DNA of 64,000 bases from Hyphomicrobiales bacterium (GTDB lineage: Bacteria > Pseudomonadota > Alphaproteobacteria > Rhizobiales > Rhizobiaceae), in NCBI GenBank assembly GCA_900466475.1, contig UBMI01000006.1, forward strand, positions 1 through 64,000, read 5' to 3'. Of the stretch, positions 8,636-16,557 are shown piece after piece; within the stretch, counting starts at the first letter, position 1, and the number at the start of each line of letters is the position of its first letter. The position numbers and the translations under genes were made by a program. The notes below the pieces were generated by a model. The model worked only from the letters and a program-made list of their open reading frames with translations, was not told where the DNA came from and made no database searches.

Positions 8636-9373
8636 TTATGGGTGCAATGGCGCTCGAGCCTTTAAGCGGGTCAGTTGTTCTGACCAAAGCGTGGTTCTTC
8701 TGAATTCCCAGTCGCGATTTGTCGACACGCGCTGATCATCCCGGTCGCGAACAGCTTCGAGAAGAGCGAGGGCGTCGATCCGTTTCTGGTCGATCGCGTG
8801 CATCCTCAGCATGTCGAGCCAATACTGTTTTCGCGATGCCGGTATTGCCGCACATGCGCGAACGATGAGAGCCCAGGTTCTCTTTTTGAAGAAGAGGTTT
8901 AGAGCTGCCTGTTCGAGAGCCAGGCGAAAGGCGTTATCGAAGAGCCGCAGCCTTTCCATCTCGTCCAAAGTGCTTCTCACATTGACCATCGGCACGGTCA
9001 GCGCTCTGCAGCCCAATTCTATCGGCTCGTGTAGAAGCGCGACATCGGCATCATCGACGACGGCTCCGCTGACATAGTCGTTGTAAATCCGGCCAATGCC
9101 GATCATTCCAAACGCGCGGCATTCGGCTGCGCGCAGCGCCCCCATGCTGGCGGCGCCGAGGACCGTGACATTAAGGGAAAGGGCGAAGAGAATTTCCTTA
9201 TGCCAAACCGGGGCGGTATTCTCAAAGCCGCCGTCTACCAAGCCAATGATGTTGGCGCCATCTTCCACCGCCCTTAGCACATCTCCCTGCACAGCCGGCG
9301 GGCGGAGAGCGATATCCGTGCCGGCGTGCTTGGCCGCGTCAGGCAGGCTCGGGCCAACGAAGACGACTTTCAC
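8636..9373 (-). CDS. TfuA-like protein, partner of YcaO
   Basis: TfuA-core protein of 245 residues. The conserved landmarks are all present: VFVGPSLPDA at the N-terminus, LRPPAVQGDVL, LVDGGFENTAPVWHKEILFAL, VLGAASMGALRAAECRAFGMIGIG and VVDDADVALLHEP. In characterised systems (methanogen McrA thioglycine, thioamidated peptides) TfuA works with YcaO to turn a backbone amide into a thioamide, probably by delivering sulfide; trifolitoxin of Rhizobium also uses such a pair. The start is a GTG whose GTGA overlaps the ycaO stop, so the two proteins are translationally coupled, as expected for a complex. Confidence 0.9.
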   Translation of the reverse strand: MKVVFVGPSLPDAAKHAGTDIALRPPAVQGDVLRAVEDGANIIGLVDGGFENTAPVWHKEILFALSLNVTVLGAASMGALRAAECRAFGMIGIGRIYNDYVSGAVVDDADVALLHEPIELGCRALTVPMVNVRSTLDEMERLRLFDNAFRLALEQAALNLFFKKRTWALIVRACAAIPASRKQYWLDMLRMHAIDQKRIDALALLEAVRDRDDQRVSTNRDWEFRRTTLWSEQLTRLKARAPLHP

Positions 9374-10509
9374 GCGCGCATAGCCCTTGCAAGGGCCCGC
9401 TGGCCGAAACGATGAAGCCTGTTGCCTGCCGGGTTTTCAAGATCGGGTATGAATATCTTCACCACCGAAAATGGAAGGTTCGCTGGCGTCAGGGGGAGTG
9501 CGATTACCGAGCCGATCCCGCCGGCGCGAAGTCTCTCCAGCAATTCCTGCAACAGATCCGACACGGTCCCGGCTGGTCTTGCGGTGGCGGCCGCAGAGAC
9601 CGAAGCGGGGACGGCAAGAAAGGCACTGCGGGTCTGTATCGGAAGCGGTGTCGTGAACAGTTCGGGCCAGACATCGTCGCGGGCGCCGCTGATATAGGTC
9701 AGTCTCGACTGAAGCGCTTCCGTTACAGCGCGGATTGCCGCTCGCACGCCCCAGGGATGAGCGCCGCTTCCGCCTGTAACCTCGACGAACCGGAGCGGTA
9801 TTTTGCCGTTGATTGTTGATGGAGCGACGAGCGCGGTAAAGCAGGGGATACCAATATCGCTCGTGATATCGAAGAGTTTCAAGATGAGCCCCGCGGCCTC
9901 GATCCTGTCGATCAGGTCTGAGAGCGCGGCATCGGCAAAACTTCTCGGATCGACGCAGGATGCGTCGCGCTGGTGATCGCTGACGATCTGCCACAGGACG
10001 TGGGCATCGCGCTCGATGCGCTCCAGGATGCCATGAAACATTGCCTCTTCAAGTGTATTGCCCGAGGCAAGCCCGTCCGACGACATCCAGAAACGGTTCG
10101 GTCGCGTCCGATCGAGGAGGGCGGCATCCTGTGGAACATGGATCGGTCGATCGTGAAGCAATTCGGTTGCCAGGCTCCAGGTCAGCACCTCGTCTTCGCC
10201 CACGGTCTGCTCTCCGCTTGCGATCAGGCAATCGAGCGGTTCGGCGCAATCGCCTCGGCGTCGCAGGTCACGCGCCGATGAAACCGTAGTGGTGGTGATT
10301 GGCTCACCTGCCACAGCGCGCTCCAAGGCTTCCATCGCCGCCGAGACCTTGGCGTCGATATCCTCAAGTCCTTTGCCTTGAGCGATGACAATGGAGCGGG
10401 AGTTTGGCGTATAGGCGCACCAGACCGGAAGACCGACACAATCAAGATCGGTCTGTCGTGACAGGCGCGTGATGCCCATCGCCTCCAAATAGGGCGCGAC
10501 GCGGGACAA
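9370..10509 (-). CDS. YcaO-domain cyclodehydratase/thioamide synthetase
   Basis: ATP-using YcaO enzyme that phosphorylates a peptide backbone amide. Visible family signatures: GITRLSRQTDLDCVGLPVW near the N-terminus, SAAMEALERAVAGEP (ATP/Mg glutamates around residues 60-63), SSDGLASGNTLEEAMFHGILERIERDA, and FVEVTGGSGAHP followed by AAIRAVTEALQSRL. The listed start is the only standard start codon, a TTG. The family-like sequence SDRTIAPRDTLSR continues in frame upstream of it, so the protein probably begins earlier, perhaps at a CTG at 10563 next to the AAGG just after the precursor stop. No ATG, GTG or TTG exists between this TTG and the in-frame stop at 10606-10608. It is overlapped by tfuA and preceded by a 72-aa peptide gene. 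Confidence 0.9.
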   Translation of the reverse strand: MSRVAPYLEAMGITRLSRQTDLDCVGLPVWCAYTPNSRSIVIAQGKGLEDIDAKVSAAMEALERAVAGEPITTTTVSSARDLRRRGDCAEPLDCLIASGEQTVGEDEVLTWSLATELLHDRPIHVPQDAALLDRTRPNRFWMSSDGLASGNTLEEAMFHGILERIERDAHVLWQIVSDHQRDASCVDPRSFADAALSDLIDRIEAAGLILKLFDITSDIGIPCFTALVAPSTINGKIPLRFVEVTGGSGAHPWGVRAAIRAVTEALQSRLTYISGARDDVWPELFTTPLPIQTRSAFLAVPASVSAAATARPAGTVSDLLQELLERLRAGGIGSVIALPLTPANLPFSVVKIFIPDLENPAGNRLHRFGQRALARAMRA

Positions 10510-10574
10510 CGTGTCCCGCGGCGCAATCGTTCGATCGGAATAAAGGTCGGATTGACCGGTCAGCGTCGCGCGCC

Positions 10575-10793
10575 TTAGCCGTCCACGTGGCCGGAGAAGA
10601 CCGTATCAGCCGAGGAGACGGCAATCGCGAAATCGACATTCTTGATGAATACGCCGCCGGCATCGCGCTGCTTGACGGCTGCCGCCAGATCACCGCTGGC
10701 AGGCACCTGCACCGGTGTTACGGTGCCCGCGGCGATATCCACGAGCCAGAGTCCCTTTTCGCCTGTTACGCCCAATACAACAACTTTTGCCAT
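10575..10793 (-). CDS. 72-aa peptide, candidate YcaO-TfuA substrate (RiPP precursor)
   Basis: Short protein beginning MAKVVVLGVTGEKGLWLVDI and ending VSSADTVFSGHVDG. It has no Cys or Tyr, one Trp, seven acidic and five basic residues, four Ser (33, 60, 61, 67) and four Thr (10, 24, 26, 64). Its ribosome-binding site AAGGGAG is strong, lies seven bases before the ATG and overlaps the stop codon of the upstream regulator gene. It lies directly before ycaO, the usual place for a RiPP precursor. The Gly/Ala/Val-rich second half could be the core and the first half a leader, but I see no clear leader-peptide cleavage motif. It resembles no known class; a structural accessory role is also possible. 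Confidence 0.7.
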   Translation of the reverse strand: MAKVVVLGVTGEKGLWLVDIAAGTVTPVQVPASGDLAAAVKQRDAGGVFIKNVDFAIAVSSADTVFSGHVDG

Positions 10794-10805
10794 AGTATTT
10801 CTCCC

Positions 10806-12644
10806 TTAGGTTTTTGAAAATCCGGCCTTGAAAAGACCGTCCCGGTAAAGCTCTTTTTGCCACCGCTCCTTGAAAGGCACCAAGGCGAGCCATTTCTCGA
10901 CCTCGAAAGCGGGATTGAGGAGCTCGGCGCGTTGCCGATAAAACTGCGCCCGTTTTCGATCGCCGATCATCGCGCAGCTGGCCGCCGCAATGCGATAGGC
11001 TGGTGCCTTGTCCTTCATCCGATCGACAAAGCCGAGCGCGTCTTCGTAGCGTTCAAGGAAGTAGCTCGCCCCTGCCGCGCACCAGAGGTAGGCGTCGGGT
11101 GCGATCGGATTGAGCGAGATGGCTTTCTTGATTTTCTCCAGCGCATCTTGCGGCCGTGATGCATGGACCAACGTGTCCGCATGGCTATAGATCACATCGG
11201 CGTAATGCGGGCTGAGGCTTTCGGCGAGGTCAAGTGCTGCAACGCTGTCATCGACCGCTCCCCGGTAGAGCTTCGCAACACCCAGTTCCCGATGCCCGGC
11301 TGCCGATTCCAGATCCCTCTCTATCGCACGAAGCGCCTGATCTTCCGCAAGCTGCAGCAGGGCGGGATCGCCTTGCGCAGTCACCAGCCACTCGCTGGTG
11401 AATGTCCGCGCTAGGCCTGTGAAAGCAGGGGCATAGTCTGGCGAAAAATGCAGTGCGCGCTTGAAGGATTTCCGGGCACGGCGGATGTCCGGCAGGCTGA
11501 GCTTGGTGAGCAGGCCTGCGCCGACGAGATAGGAATGATAGGCCTGTGGATCAGCCTCATTACGAAGGCGAATGCTTTCATTTCGTTTCAATTGTCCGGA
11601 GACGGCGTCGGCAAGTCTCTGGGCAATCGAGCGCCTCTGCGCCGGCAGCGTTTCTACCGCCATGTCAAATCGTGCCGCCCACAAAATCTCGTCGGTTGGA
11701 AAATAGATAAGTTGCGCATACAGGCCCTCTCCGGAAAGCCGCGTATCCAGGAGGTAGGAAATCGAGTGCCGCTGAACGATCGTGGCCTTGTCGGAGTCGC
11801 GACGAATCTGCTCGGCCGTATGGGGTGCGACGACGGATATGTTGCGCAGGGCGCAGAGCTCGATCGTGACATCCTCGATGAGGGCGTCAGCAATTGACGC
11901 CTCCCGCGACAGCGCCGTTGCACCCGGAGGCAGCAGCACAAGCCGCGGTGTTGATGCTGCGGTTATGATTTGCGGAATTCCGGCGTCTTGTTGCTCGGCG
12001 ATGCGGCTGCTTGCCATTGCCACGGCACGCGCCGCCTGTGGCCGGTATTGCGAATGATCGTCCGCCGTACCGCGAAGGACCGAGCGGATCTGCTCGTCAC
12101 CGGGAAAGGCTTCAAGAAGCTGAAGTCCCGAGCGGCGCAGAAGGCGACGTTCCTCGTCATCGCGGATATGATCCGCGGCCTTGACGAAGATATCCCGCAG
12201 GGTGAGCAGATGGAGTTGCCGTTCGCGCTCGATCCACCCATCGATTGCTCTGGTTGACGCGTTCAGACCGGGGATGAAGCCACGTTGCACGAGATCGCTG
12301 ACGGCCGCCAATTGCGCAACCGGCTGTTCTTCCTGGCGCAATATGTCGAGATCAACCGATAGGACATTCTTGTTCAGGGTGACGAAAGGCGGCCCGAAAT
12401 TCAGGATCTGTTCGTCGGATGTCGTCGTATCGCGAATGCGCGATATCAGCTTCCGCAAATTGAGATCTGCAAGATGATCTCCCGTCTCGTTCCACAAGAA
12501 CCGCGCAAGCTCTTGTCGGCTGCGCTGCTGGTCCGGTGAGCAATGCAGATAGGCAAGCATCACCAGGGCTTTGACCGGATAGCGGATCGGCGCGCCCAAG
12601 CTGTCCGTCAGTCGCAACTCGCCAAAGGTCTGGAGGTGAACCAC
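10806..12644 (-). CDS. SARP/BTAD-type transcriptional regulator with TolB-like and TPR domains
   Basis: 612 residues. The N-terminus is an OmpR-like winged helix (HLQTFGELRLTD... ALVMLAYLHCSPDQQRSRQELARFLW, about 1-90). It is followed by a bacterial transcriptional activator (BTAD) helical domain (WIERERQLHLLTLRDIF, ~95-180). Residues ~235-345 resemble the TolB-N/FlgO-like module found before TPRs in cyclase-type regulators (ISYLLDTRLSGEGLYAQLIY; EILWAARFD). Several TPRs fill 360-580 (SFKRALHFSPDYAPAFTGLA; KIKKAISLNPIAPDAYLW). SARP-type activators often govern peptide or antibiotic clusters. It starts with GTG eight bases after the XRE gene and its stop overlaps the ribosome-binding site of the 72-aa gene, so it belongs to the same transcript. 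Confidence 0.85.
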   Translation of the reverse strand: MVHLQTFGELRLTDSLGAPIRYPVKALVMLAYLHCSPDQQRSRQELARFLWNETGDHLADLNLRKLISRIRDTTTSDEQILNFGPPFVTLNKNVLSVDLDILRQEEQPVAQLAAVSDLVQRGFIPGLNASTRAIDGWIERERQLHLLTLRDIFVKAADHIRDDEERRLLRRSGLQLLEAFPGDEQIRSVLRGTADDHSQYRPQAARAVAMASSRIAEQQDAGIPQIITAASTPRLVLLPPGATALSREASIADALIEDVTIELCALRNISVVAPHTAEQIRRDSDKATIVQRHSISYLLDTRLSGEGLYAQLIYFPTDEILWAARFDMAVETLPAQRRSIAQRLADAVSGQLKRNESIRLRNEADPQAYHSYLVGAGLLTKLSLPDIRRARKSFKRALHFSPDYAPAFTGLARTFTSEWLVTAQGDPALLQLAEDQALRAIERDLESAAGHRELGVAKLYRGAVDDSVAALDLAESLSPHYADVIYSHADTLVHASRPQDALEKIKKAISLNPIAPDAYLWCAAGASYFLERYEDALGFVDRMKDKAPAYRIAAASCAMIGDRKRAQFYRQRAELLNPAFEVEKWLALVPFKERWQKELYRDGLFKAGFSKT

Positions 12645-12652
12645 AAGAGCCC

Positions 12653-13087
12653 TCAGGCGCCGGTTTCGGGATGGATGATGTCGTCACTGTCAGGCTGTGT
12701 GCTCCTGGCCAGGCTCTTGGCAAGGGCAACGAGCTTCTGCCGGATAGCCGGGCTCTCTATCGCCATGAAGGCTCGGTTGAGGGCTTGGGCATCCTTCGAC
12801 GTCAAGAACGCATTCAGATCATCCTTGCCGTTGCTGACAAGGTTATAGGTGGTCGGCTCGGTGTCATTTTCGAAGAAGAATTGAACGGGTACGCCCAATG
12901 TCTCGGCGATCGTTTGCAATCGGCTCGCGCCAATGCGGTTTATGCCTTTTTCGTATTTCTGGATCTGCTGGAAGGTAACGCCGATTCGCTCCGCAAGCCC
13001 GACCTGCGACAGCCTGAGCAACTTGCGGCGTGCCCGCACCCTGCTGCCGACATAGGTATCGATCGATGTGGGCGACTTGGCCTTCAT
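12653..13087 (-). CDS. XRE-family helix-turn-helix regulator
   Basis: 144 residues. The HTH_3 domain occupies about residues 12-70 (VRARRKLLRLSQVGLAERIG; TFQQIQKYEKGINRIGASRL). It is followed by FFFENDTEP and a helical tail, the layout of the short rhizobial XRE regulators. A GGAGG ribosome-binding site lies about nine bases before the ATG. It is the first gene of the six-gene minus-strand cluster, so it probably controls the cluster promoter in the 13.1-13.6 kb gap. Confidence 0.88.
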   Translation of the reverse strand: MKAKSPTSIDTYVGSRVRARRKLLRLSQVGLAERIGVTFQQIQKYEKGINRIGASRLQTIAETLGVPVQFFFENDTEPTTYNLVSNGKDDLNAFLTSKDAQALNRAFMAIESPAIRQKLVALAKSLARSTQPDSDDIIHPETGA

Positions 13088-13643
13088 GGCTGGAACCTCC
13101 GGTCAACGGCGATCATCGCGAGGTTTGCGCCAAAATGCAACCGAAAGTAATATAATAATTTCTGTGACCGACGCTGCAGCACCAGTAACGTTTTGTTGAA
13201 AATAGCTTTTCTTTATCGGAATCATTCGGTTGAATAATTCTGACCTGGGCCAGGACAGTAAAAATATTGGCTAGGAACTGTAAATCCTGGAAAAGCTTCC
13301 CTTGTCCGTTTTCGCGTGAAATAGGGCAGGCGCTTTCCTCGCAGGATAAAGCGTGGAAGAAAGAGTCCTGAAGTTGGTTTGCGAGAAGGGGTTGCAACGA
13401 GCAGTTCCGACGATCGGTCTAAGGTCGTGTAGCCGAACCGACTGCATGAAGTTGTGCATAACAAGGATTGCTCAATGCGCGCCGCGATGGCGCCATTTCG
13501 CGGATATAAAGGCCTGATGTCGTCATCCATAAGAGCGTGGACCTCCGTCTCCGTGATCGTCAATTTTGGCTGAGGCAGATTGATCAGAGTCCTTGCCGGA
13601 TTTGGGTGGGGCACTGTAGGGAAGGTCCTCCACGGAGAACGTT
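13088..13643. other. 555-base intergenic region between divergent genes
   Basis: This gap separates the XRE-led operon from the cupin-like gene and must hold both promoters. It contains AT-rich stretches near 13145-13165 and 13200-13250, unlike the GC-rich coding sequence around it. A minus-strand frame of 130 codons (13222-13614) is open, but its product is Arg/Pro/Phe-rich with no recognisable domain and it lacks a convincing ribosome-binding site, so I do not call it a gene. No operator, small RNA or terminator could be assigned with confidence. Confidence 0.5.
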
Positions 13644-14330
13644 ATGGGCAGGACCATCAAACGAGACGCAGATCTACTTATCACCGACGAGAAAGAGCCG
13701 GTGAAACACAGGCTGCGCGAGCGAGGTGCTGCCGAACGGCCGGTGGAGCTCGAGAATTTCCTGAACCTGCTGGCCCGCGCGATGCTGCATCCTTCGGCCT
13801 CGACGATGGCGAGTTTTGTCGCGGGAAAAGTCTTTCAAAAGCTGGAACGCACGGGAACGCTACGCGACAAGCGGCCCCCGGATACGGGAATTCCTTCAGG
13901 CCTCGAAGCGGCTCTTCAAAATGCAATCGCTGCTCGAGACATCTACGCCGAAGTGGCGCAAAGTGTTTGGCGTCTTGCGGAATCGCTCGTTTGGATCAGA
14001 GGCAGAAGCGGACCATTTGCCAGCCTGAATTTTGAAAGGGCCCATGCGCATAGCGTGATTGTTGGCCCGGGTGGCCTAGAAGACCGGGCGGATATCCGGG
14101 TCGGCCTGACCTACATGGAACCCTATAGCCGTTTTCCGGATCACGTGCAGCGGTTTTCAAGGGCCTTCCTGCTGCTTTCTCCCTGCGAGCTTTCGATCGC
14201 CGGGGAGAGCTGGTTTTCGACCGGAATAGGCGGCGTCTTTGCCGCTGAAGCGGGCCAGTCATTTGCCATGCGTTGCACCACCACCCCGCTTCTGGCGGTC
14301 TGGTGTCACGTTGAAGAGATCGGAAGGTGA
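13644..14330 (+). CDS. DMSP-lyase-family cupin-like protein with apparently lost metal ligands
   Basis: 228 residues. The second half follows the dimethylsulfoniopropionate-lyase-family cupin pattern: HAHSVIVGPGGLEDRADIRVGLTYMEP, then RFPDHVQRFSRAFLLLSP, then a strand with GESWFSTGIGGVF, then a SFAMR box and PLLAVWCH. Active members have His, Glu and Tyr around the first box (H...E.Y.lLSP) and HAMR in the last. Here the aligned positions are Gln169, Arg173 and Phe175, with Phe208 in place of the HAMR histidine; only His167 remains. A non-catalytic binding role is therefore likelier than lyase activity. It is divergent from the YcaO cluster with a good GGAGA ribosome-binding site. The ligand comparison is from memory of the family. 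Confidence 0.55.
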   Translation: MGRTIKRDADLLITDEKEPVKHRLRERGAAERPVELENFLNLLARAMLHPSASTMASFVAGKVFQKLERTGTLRDKRPPDTGIPSGLEAALQNAIAARDIYAEVAQSVWRLAESLVWIRGRSGPFASLNFERAHAHSVIVGPGGLEDRADIRVGLTYMEPYSRFPDHVQRFSRAFLLLSPCELSIAGESWFSTGIGGVFAAEAGQSFAMRCTTTPLLAVWCHVEEIGR

Positions 14331-14450
14331 ATGGCAAATTTGCCGAGCTGGTCGTGAGGGGTGTTTCTCTGTTGCTACAGCGCTCCAGATATTAGAAAGG
14401 CGCAGGCACGTTGTTGATGCCGGAAAGCCGCTAATTGAGGGAGACGTTCC

Positions 14451-15734
14451 ATGACTGCACCGCATCCTCCAAGAACCCATATCGGCAATCATCCCCTGCA
14501 TCCGGAAACCCAGATGCTCAACTATGGCTATGATCCGGAACTCTCCGAAGGTGCGGTCAAGCCGCCCGTCTTCCTGACGTCCACCTTCGTTTTCAACTCC
14601 GCCGAAGACGGTCGCGATTTCTTCGACTATGTCTCCGGCCGGAAAGAGCCGCCGGAAGGCAAGGGTGCAGGTCTCGTCTATTCGCGCTTCAATCATCCCA
14701 ACAGCGAGATCGTGGAAGATCGTCTGGCGGTCTACGAGCGAGCCGAGAGCGGCGCGGTGTTTTCATCGGGAATGTCGGCCATCGCGACGGTACTGCTCGC
14801 CTTCGTTCGTCCGGGAGATGCGCTCCTCCACTCGCAACCGCTTTATGGCGGGACGGAAACATTGCTTGCGAAGACCTTCCTCAATCTTGGCGTTGCCGCC
14901 GTCGGCTTTGCAGATGGCGTCAGCGAGGCCTCGGTAAAGGCTGCGGCCGAGGAGGCAATGGCCAAGGGCCGTGTTTCGATTATCCTCATCGAGACGCCGG
15001 CAAACCCGACCAATAGTCTTGTCGACGTCGCGATGATCCGACGGGTTGCCGATGTGATTGGTCAGAAGCAGGGCCATACACCTATCGTCGCCTGCGATAA
15101 CACGCTGCTCGGCCCGGTCTTCCAGCGCCCGATAGAGCATGGCGCAGACATTTCCCTCTATTCCCTGACCAAATATGTCGGCGGCCATTCGGATCTGATC
15201 GCCGGAGCAGCACTCGGCAGCCGGGCGTTGATCAAGCAGGTGAAGGCGCTTCGCGGTGCCATCGGCACGCAGCTCGATCCGCATTCATGCTGGATGCTCG
15301 GGCGCTCGCTCGAAACGCTGCAGATCCGCATGGAGCGGGCCGACAGCAATGCGAAGGCGGTGGCGGATTTCCTGAGGCAGCACCCCAAGGTCGAGACGAT
15401 CCATTACTTGCCTTACAGCGATCCCGGCTCTGCTGTCGGCAGGACATTCGCTGCCCAGTGCAGCGGCGCCGGTTCGACATTCTCCTTCGATATCCAGGGC
15501 GGCCAGCCGGCCTCGTTCCGGTTTCTCAACACGTTGAAAATCTTCAAGCTTGCCGTCAGCCTCGGCGGGACGGAATCCCTGGCATCGCATCCGGCGACCA
15601 TGACCCATTCAGGCGTACCGGCCGAGGTACGTCAGCGCATCGGTGTTCTCGATGCAACGATCAGACTGTCGATCGGCATCGAACATCCAGACGACCTCAT
15701 TGCCGACCTCACCCTGGCACTCGACGCAGCGTAG
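14451..15734 (+). CDS. Cys/Met-metabolism PLP enzyme (cystathionine gamma-synthase family)
   Basis: 427-residue fold-type I PLP enzyme of the cystathionine gamma-synthase/methionine gamma-lyase family. Motifs: [33 protein letters not shown], the phosphate-binding [13 protein letters not shown], the Asp of [12 protein letters not shown], and the Schiff-base lysine in [16 protein letters not shown]-terminal [18 protein letters not shown] matches the substrate carboxylate-binding region. Gamma-synthase, gamma-lyase or other activity cannot be separated by eye. The 120-base gap upstream and a GAGGGAGA site before the ATG suggest an independent transcript. Confidence 0.88.
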   Translation: MTAPHPPRTHIGNHPLHPETQMLNYGYDPELSEGAVKPPVFLTSTFVFNSAEDGRDFFDYVSGRKEPPEGKGAGLVYSRFNHPNSEIVEDRLAVYERAESGAVFSSGMSAIATVLLAFVRPGDALLHSQPLYGGTETLLAKTFLNLGVAAVGFADGVSEASVKAAAEEAMAKGRVSIILIETPANPTNSLVDVAMIRRVADVIGQKQGHTPIVACDNTLLGPVFQRPIEHGADISLYSLTKYVGGHSDLIAGAALGSRALIKQVKALRGAIGTQLDPHSCWMLGRSLETLQIRMERADSNAKAVADFLRQHPKVETIHYLPYSDPGSAVGRTFAAQCSGAGSTFSFDIQGGQPASFRFLNTLKIFKLAVSLGGTESLASHPATMTHSGVPAEVRQRIGVLDATIRLSIGIEHPDDLIADLTLALDAA

Positions 15735-15861
15735 GTCGCAACCTTCAGCGTCGCTGCCAACAGCGCACCGGATGACGCTGGGAAATGCGCGCGTAGCCAT
15801 TGCCGTTGGAGCGCGGCGCGCCATCTGATTGCTCCTGGCAACAGCTTGACGGGAGGGTCAG

Positions 15862-16173
15862 ATGGCATCGAATGAGGATCGTATCAGACAGCGCGCCTAC
15901 GAAATCTGGGAACGGGAAGGTCGGCCACACGGCGAAGATCTGAAGCATTGGCTCCGGGCGTTTCAGGAAATCGCGGCGAGCGGCGAGGCTAACCGTCAGC
16001 CCGCCAAGAAGTCTCGCCCAAAAAAGGCCACCACTGCTGGCACTCCTGCGAAGCCGAAAAGCACAGCGAAGGCTAAAAGCGTTGGGAAGACCAAGAGCGA
16101 TGCCCAGAGTGTTTCTACGACACCTCCGCCTGCGAAGCCCGCCAGGGCATCCGGGGGCGTCACAAAGCACTGA
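15862..16173 (+). CDS. DUF2934-domain small basic protein
   Basis: The first ~35 residues match DUF2934 (RIRQRAYEIWEREGRPHGED followed by LKHWLRAF). The remainder is a Lys/Ala/Pro/Ser-rich disordered tail (KKSRPKKATTAG, PKSTAKAKSVGKTKS) ending near residue 103. Such proteins are common in rhizobia and their function is unknown; the basic tail could bind nucleic acid. A very good GGGAGGG ribosome-binding site precedes the ATG. Confidence 0.8.
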   Translation: MASNEDRIRQRAYEIWEREGRPHGEDLKHWLRAFQEIAASGEANRQPAKKSRPKKATTAGTPAKPKSTAKAKSVGKTKSDAQSVSTTPPPAKPARASGGVTKH

Positions 16174-16174
16174 G

Positions 16175-16465
16175 TCAATCGGGCCGATATCGCGCGCCGA
16201 CCTTTAGCTCGTGTCCTGTGCTGTCTTCTTGCGTCCGATAGGTCGTGCCTGTCGGATACGACGAACCCAGGTCTCGAAATGCGGCTGCGCGGCCAGAGAC
16301 GTCGGCGAGTTCTCGACGAACCATATCCATCTTTCGAGCCTCCGGCTGGACGATCTCCGTCACCGACGGCGGTCGGCCAAGCGACAGCCTTTCGTCGGTA
16401 ATGTGAGGGCGGCACGTGGCGGCCATGGCGAGAAGGCAGAACTTGCCCTGGGCGGAAGTCCCCAT
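16175..16465 (-). CDS. Possible small protein downstream of TetR-type site A
   Basis: A 96-codon minus-strand frame whose ATG lies 19 bases from the palindrome at 16484-16499. This is similar to the 10-12 base distance of the same motif from the tetR and 18638 genes, and it is the main reason to consider it real. The product has a weakly hydrophobic start (FCLLAMAATC) and a polar remainder with no recognised domain. The ribosome-binding site (GAAAG) is weak, and overlapping plus-strand frames are open too. Treat as tentative. Confidence 0.3.
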   Translation of the reverse strand: MGTSAQGKFCLLAMAATCRPHITDERLSLGRPPSVTEIVQPEARKMDMVRRELADVSGRAAAFRDLGSSYPTGTTYRTQEDSTGHELKVGARYRPD

Positions 16466-16483
16466 CTTTCAACATTGACATTG

Positions 16484-16499
16484 AACCTACTAGAAGGTA
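16484..16499. promoter_or_regulatory. Palindromic site A (candidate TetR operator)
   Basis: AACC-TACTAGAA-GGTA, an imperfect copy of the shared TACC-N8-GGTA motif; extended, CCTAC and GTAGG (16486-16490 and 16497-16501) are perfect arms. It lies 72 bases from site B, in a gap where a minus-strand frame and flgD diverge. Confidence 0.65.
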
Positions 16500-16557
16500 G
16501 GCATTGATACGCTTCCGCATCCATATCTTCACGCAAAAAACCATCGCTTAAACAAAC

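Noticed and set aside
9370..10509. YcaO as ribosomal protein S12 methylthiotransferase accessory factor
   Set aside because: That annotation is inherited from E. coli YcaO; the TfuA partner and adjacent peptide gene argue for peptide or protein backbone modification.
8309..10793. Trifolitoxin biosynthesis locus
   Set aside because: The YcaO-TfuA pair is shared, but the 72-aa peptide does not resemble TfxA and other tfx-type genes are absent.
13222..13614. 130-codon minus-strand frame in the intergenic gap
   Set aside because: No ribosome-binding site of note, no domain and odd composition; kept only as a comment on the region.
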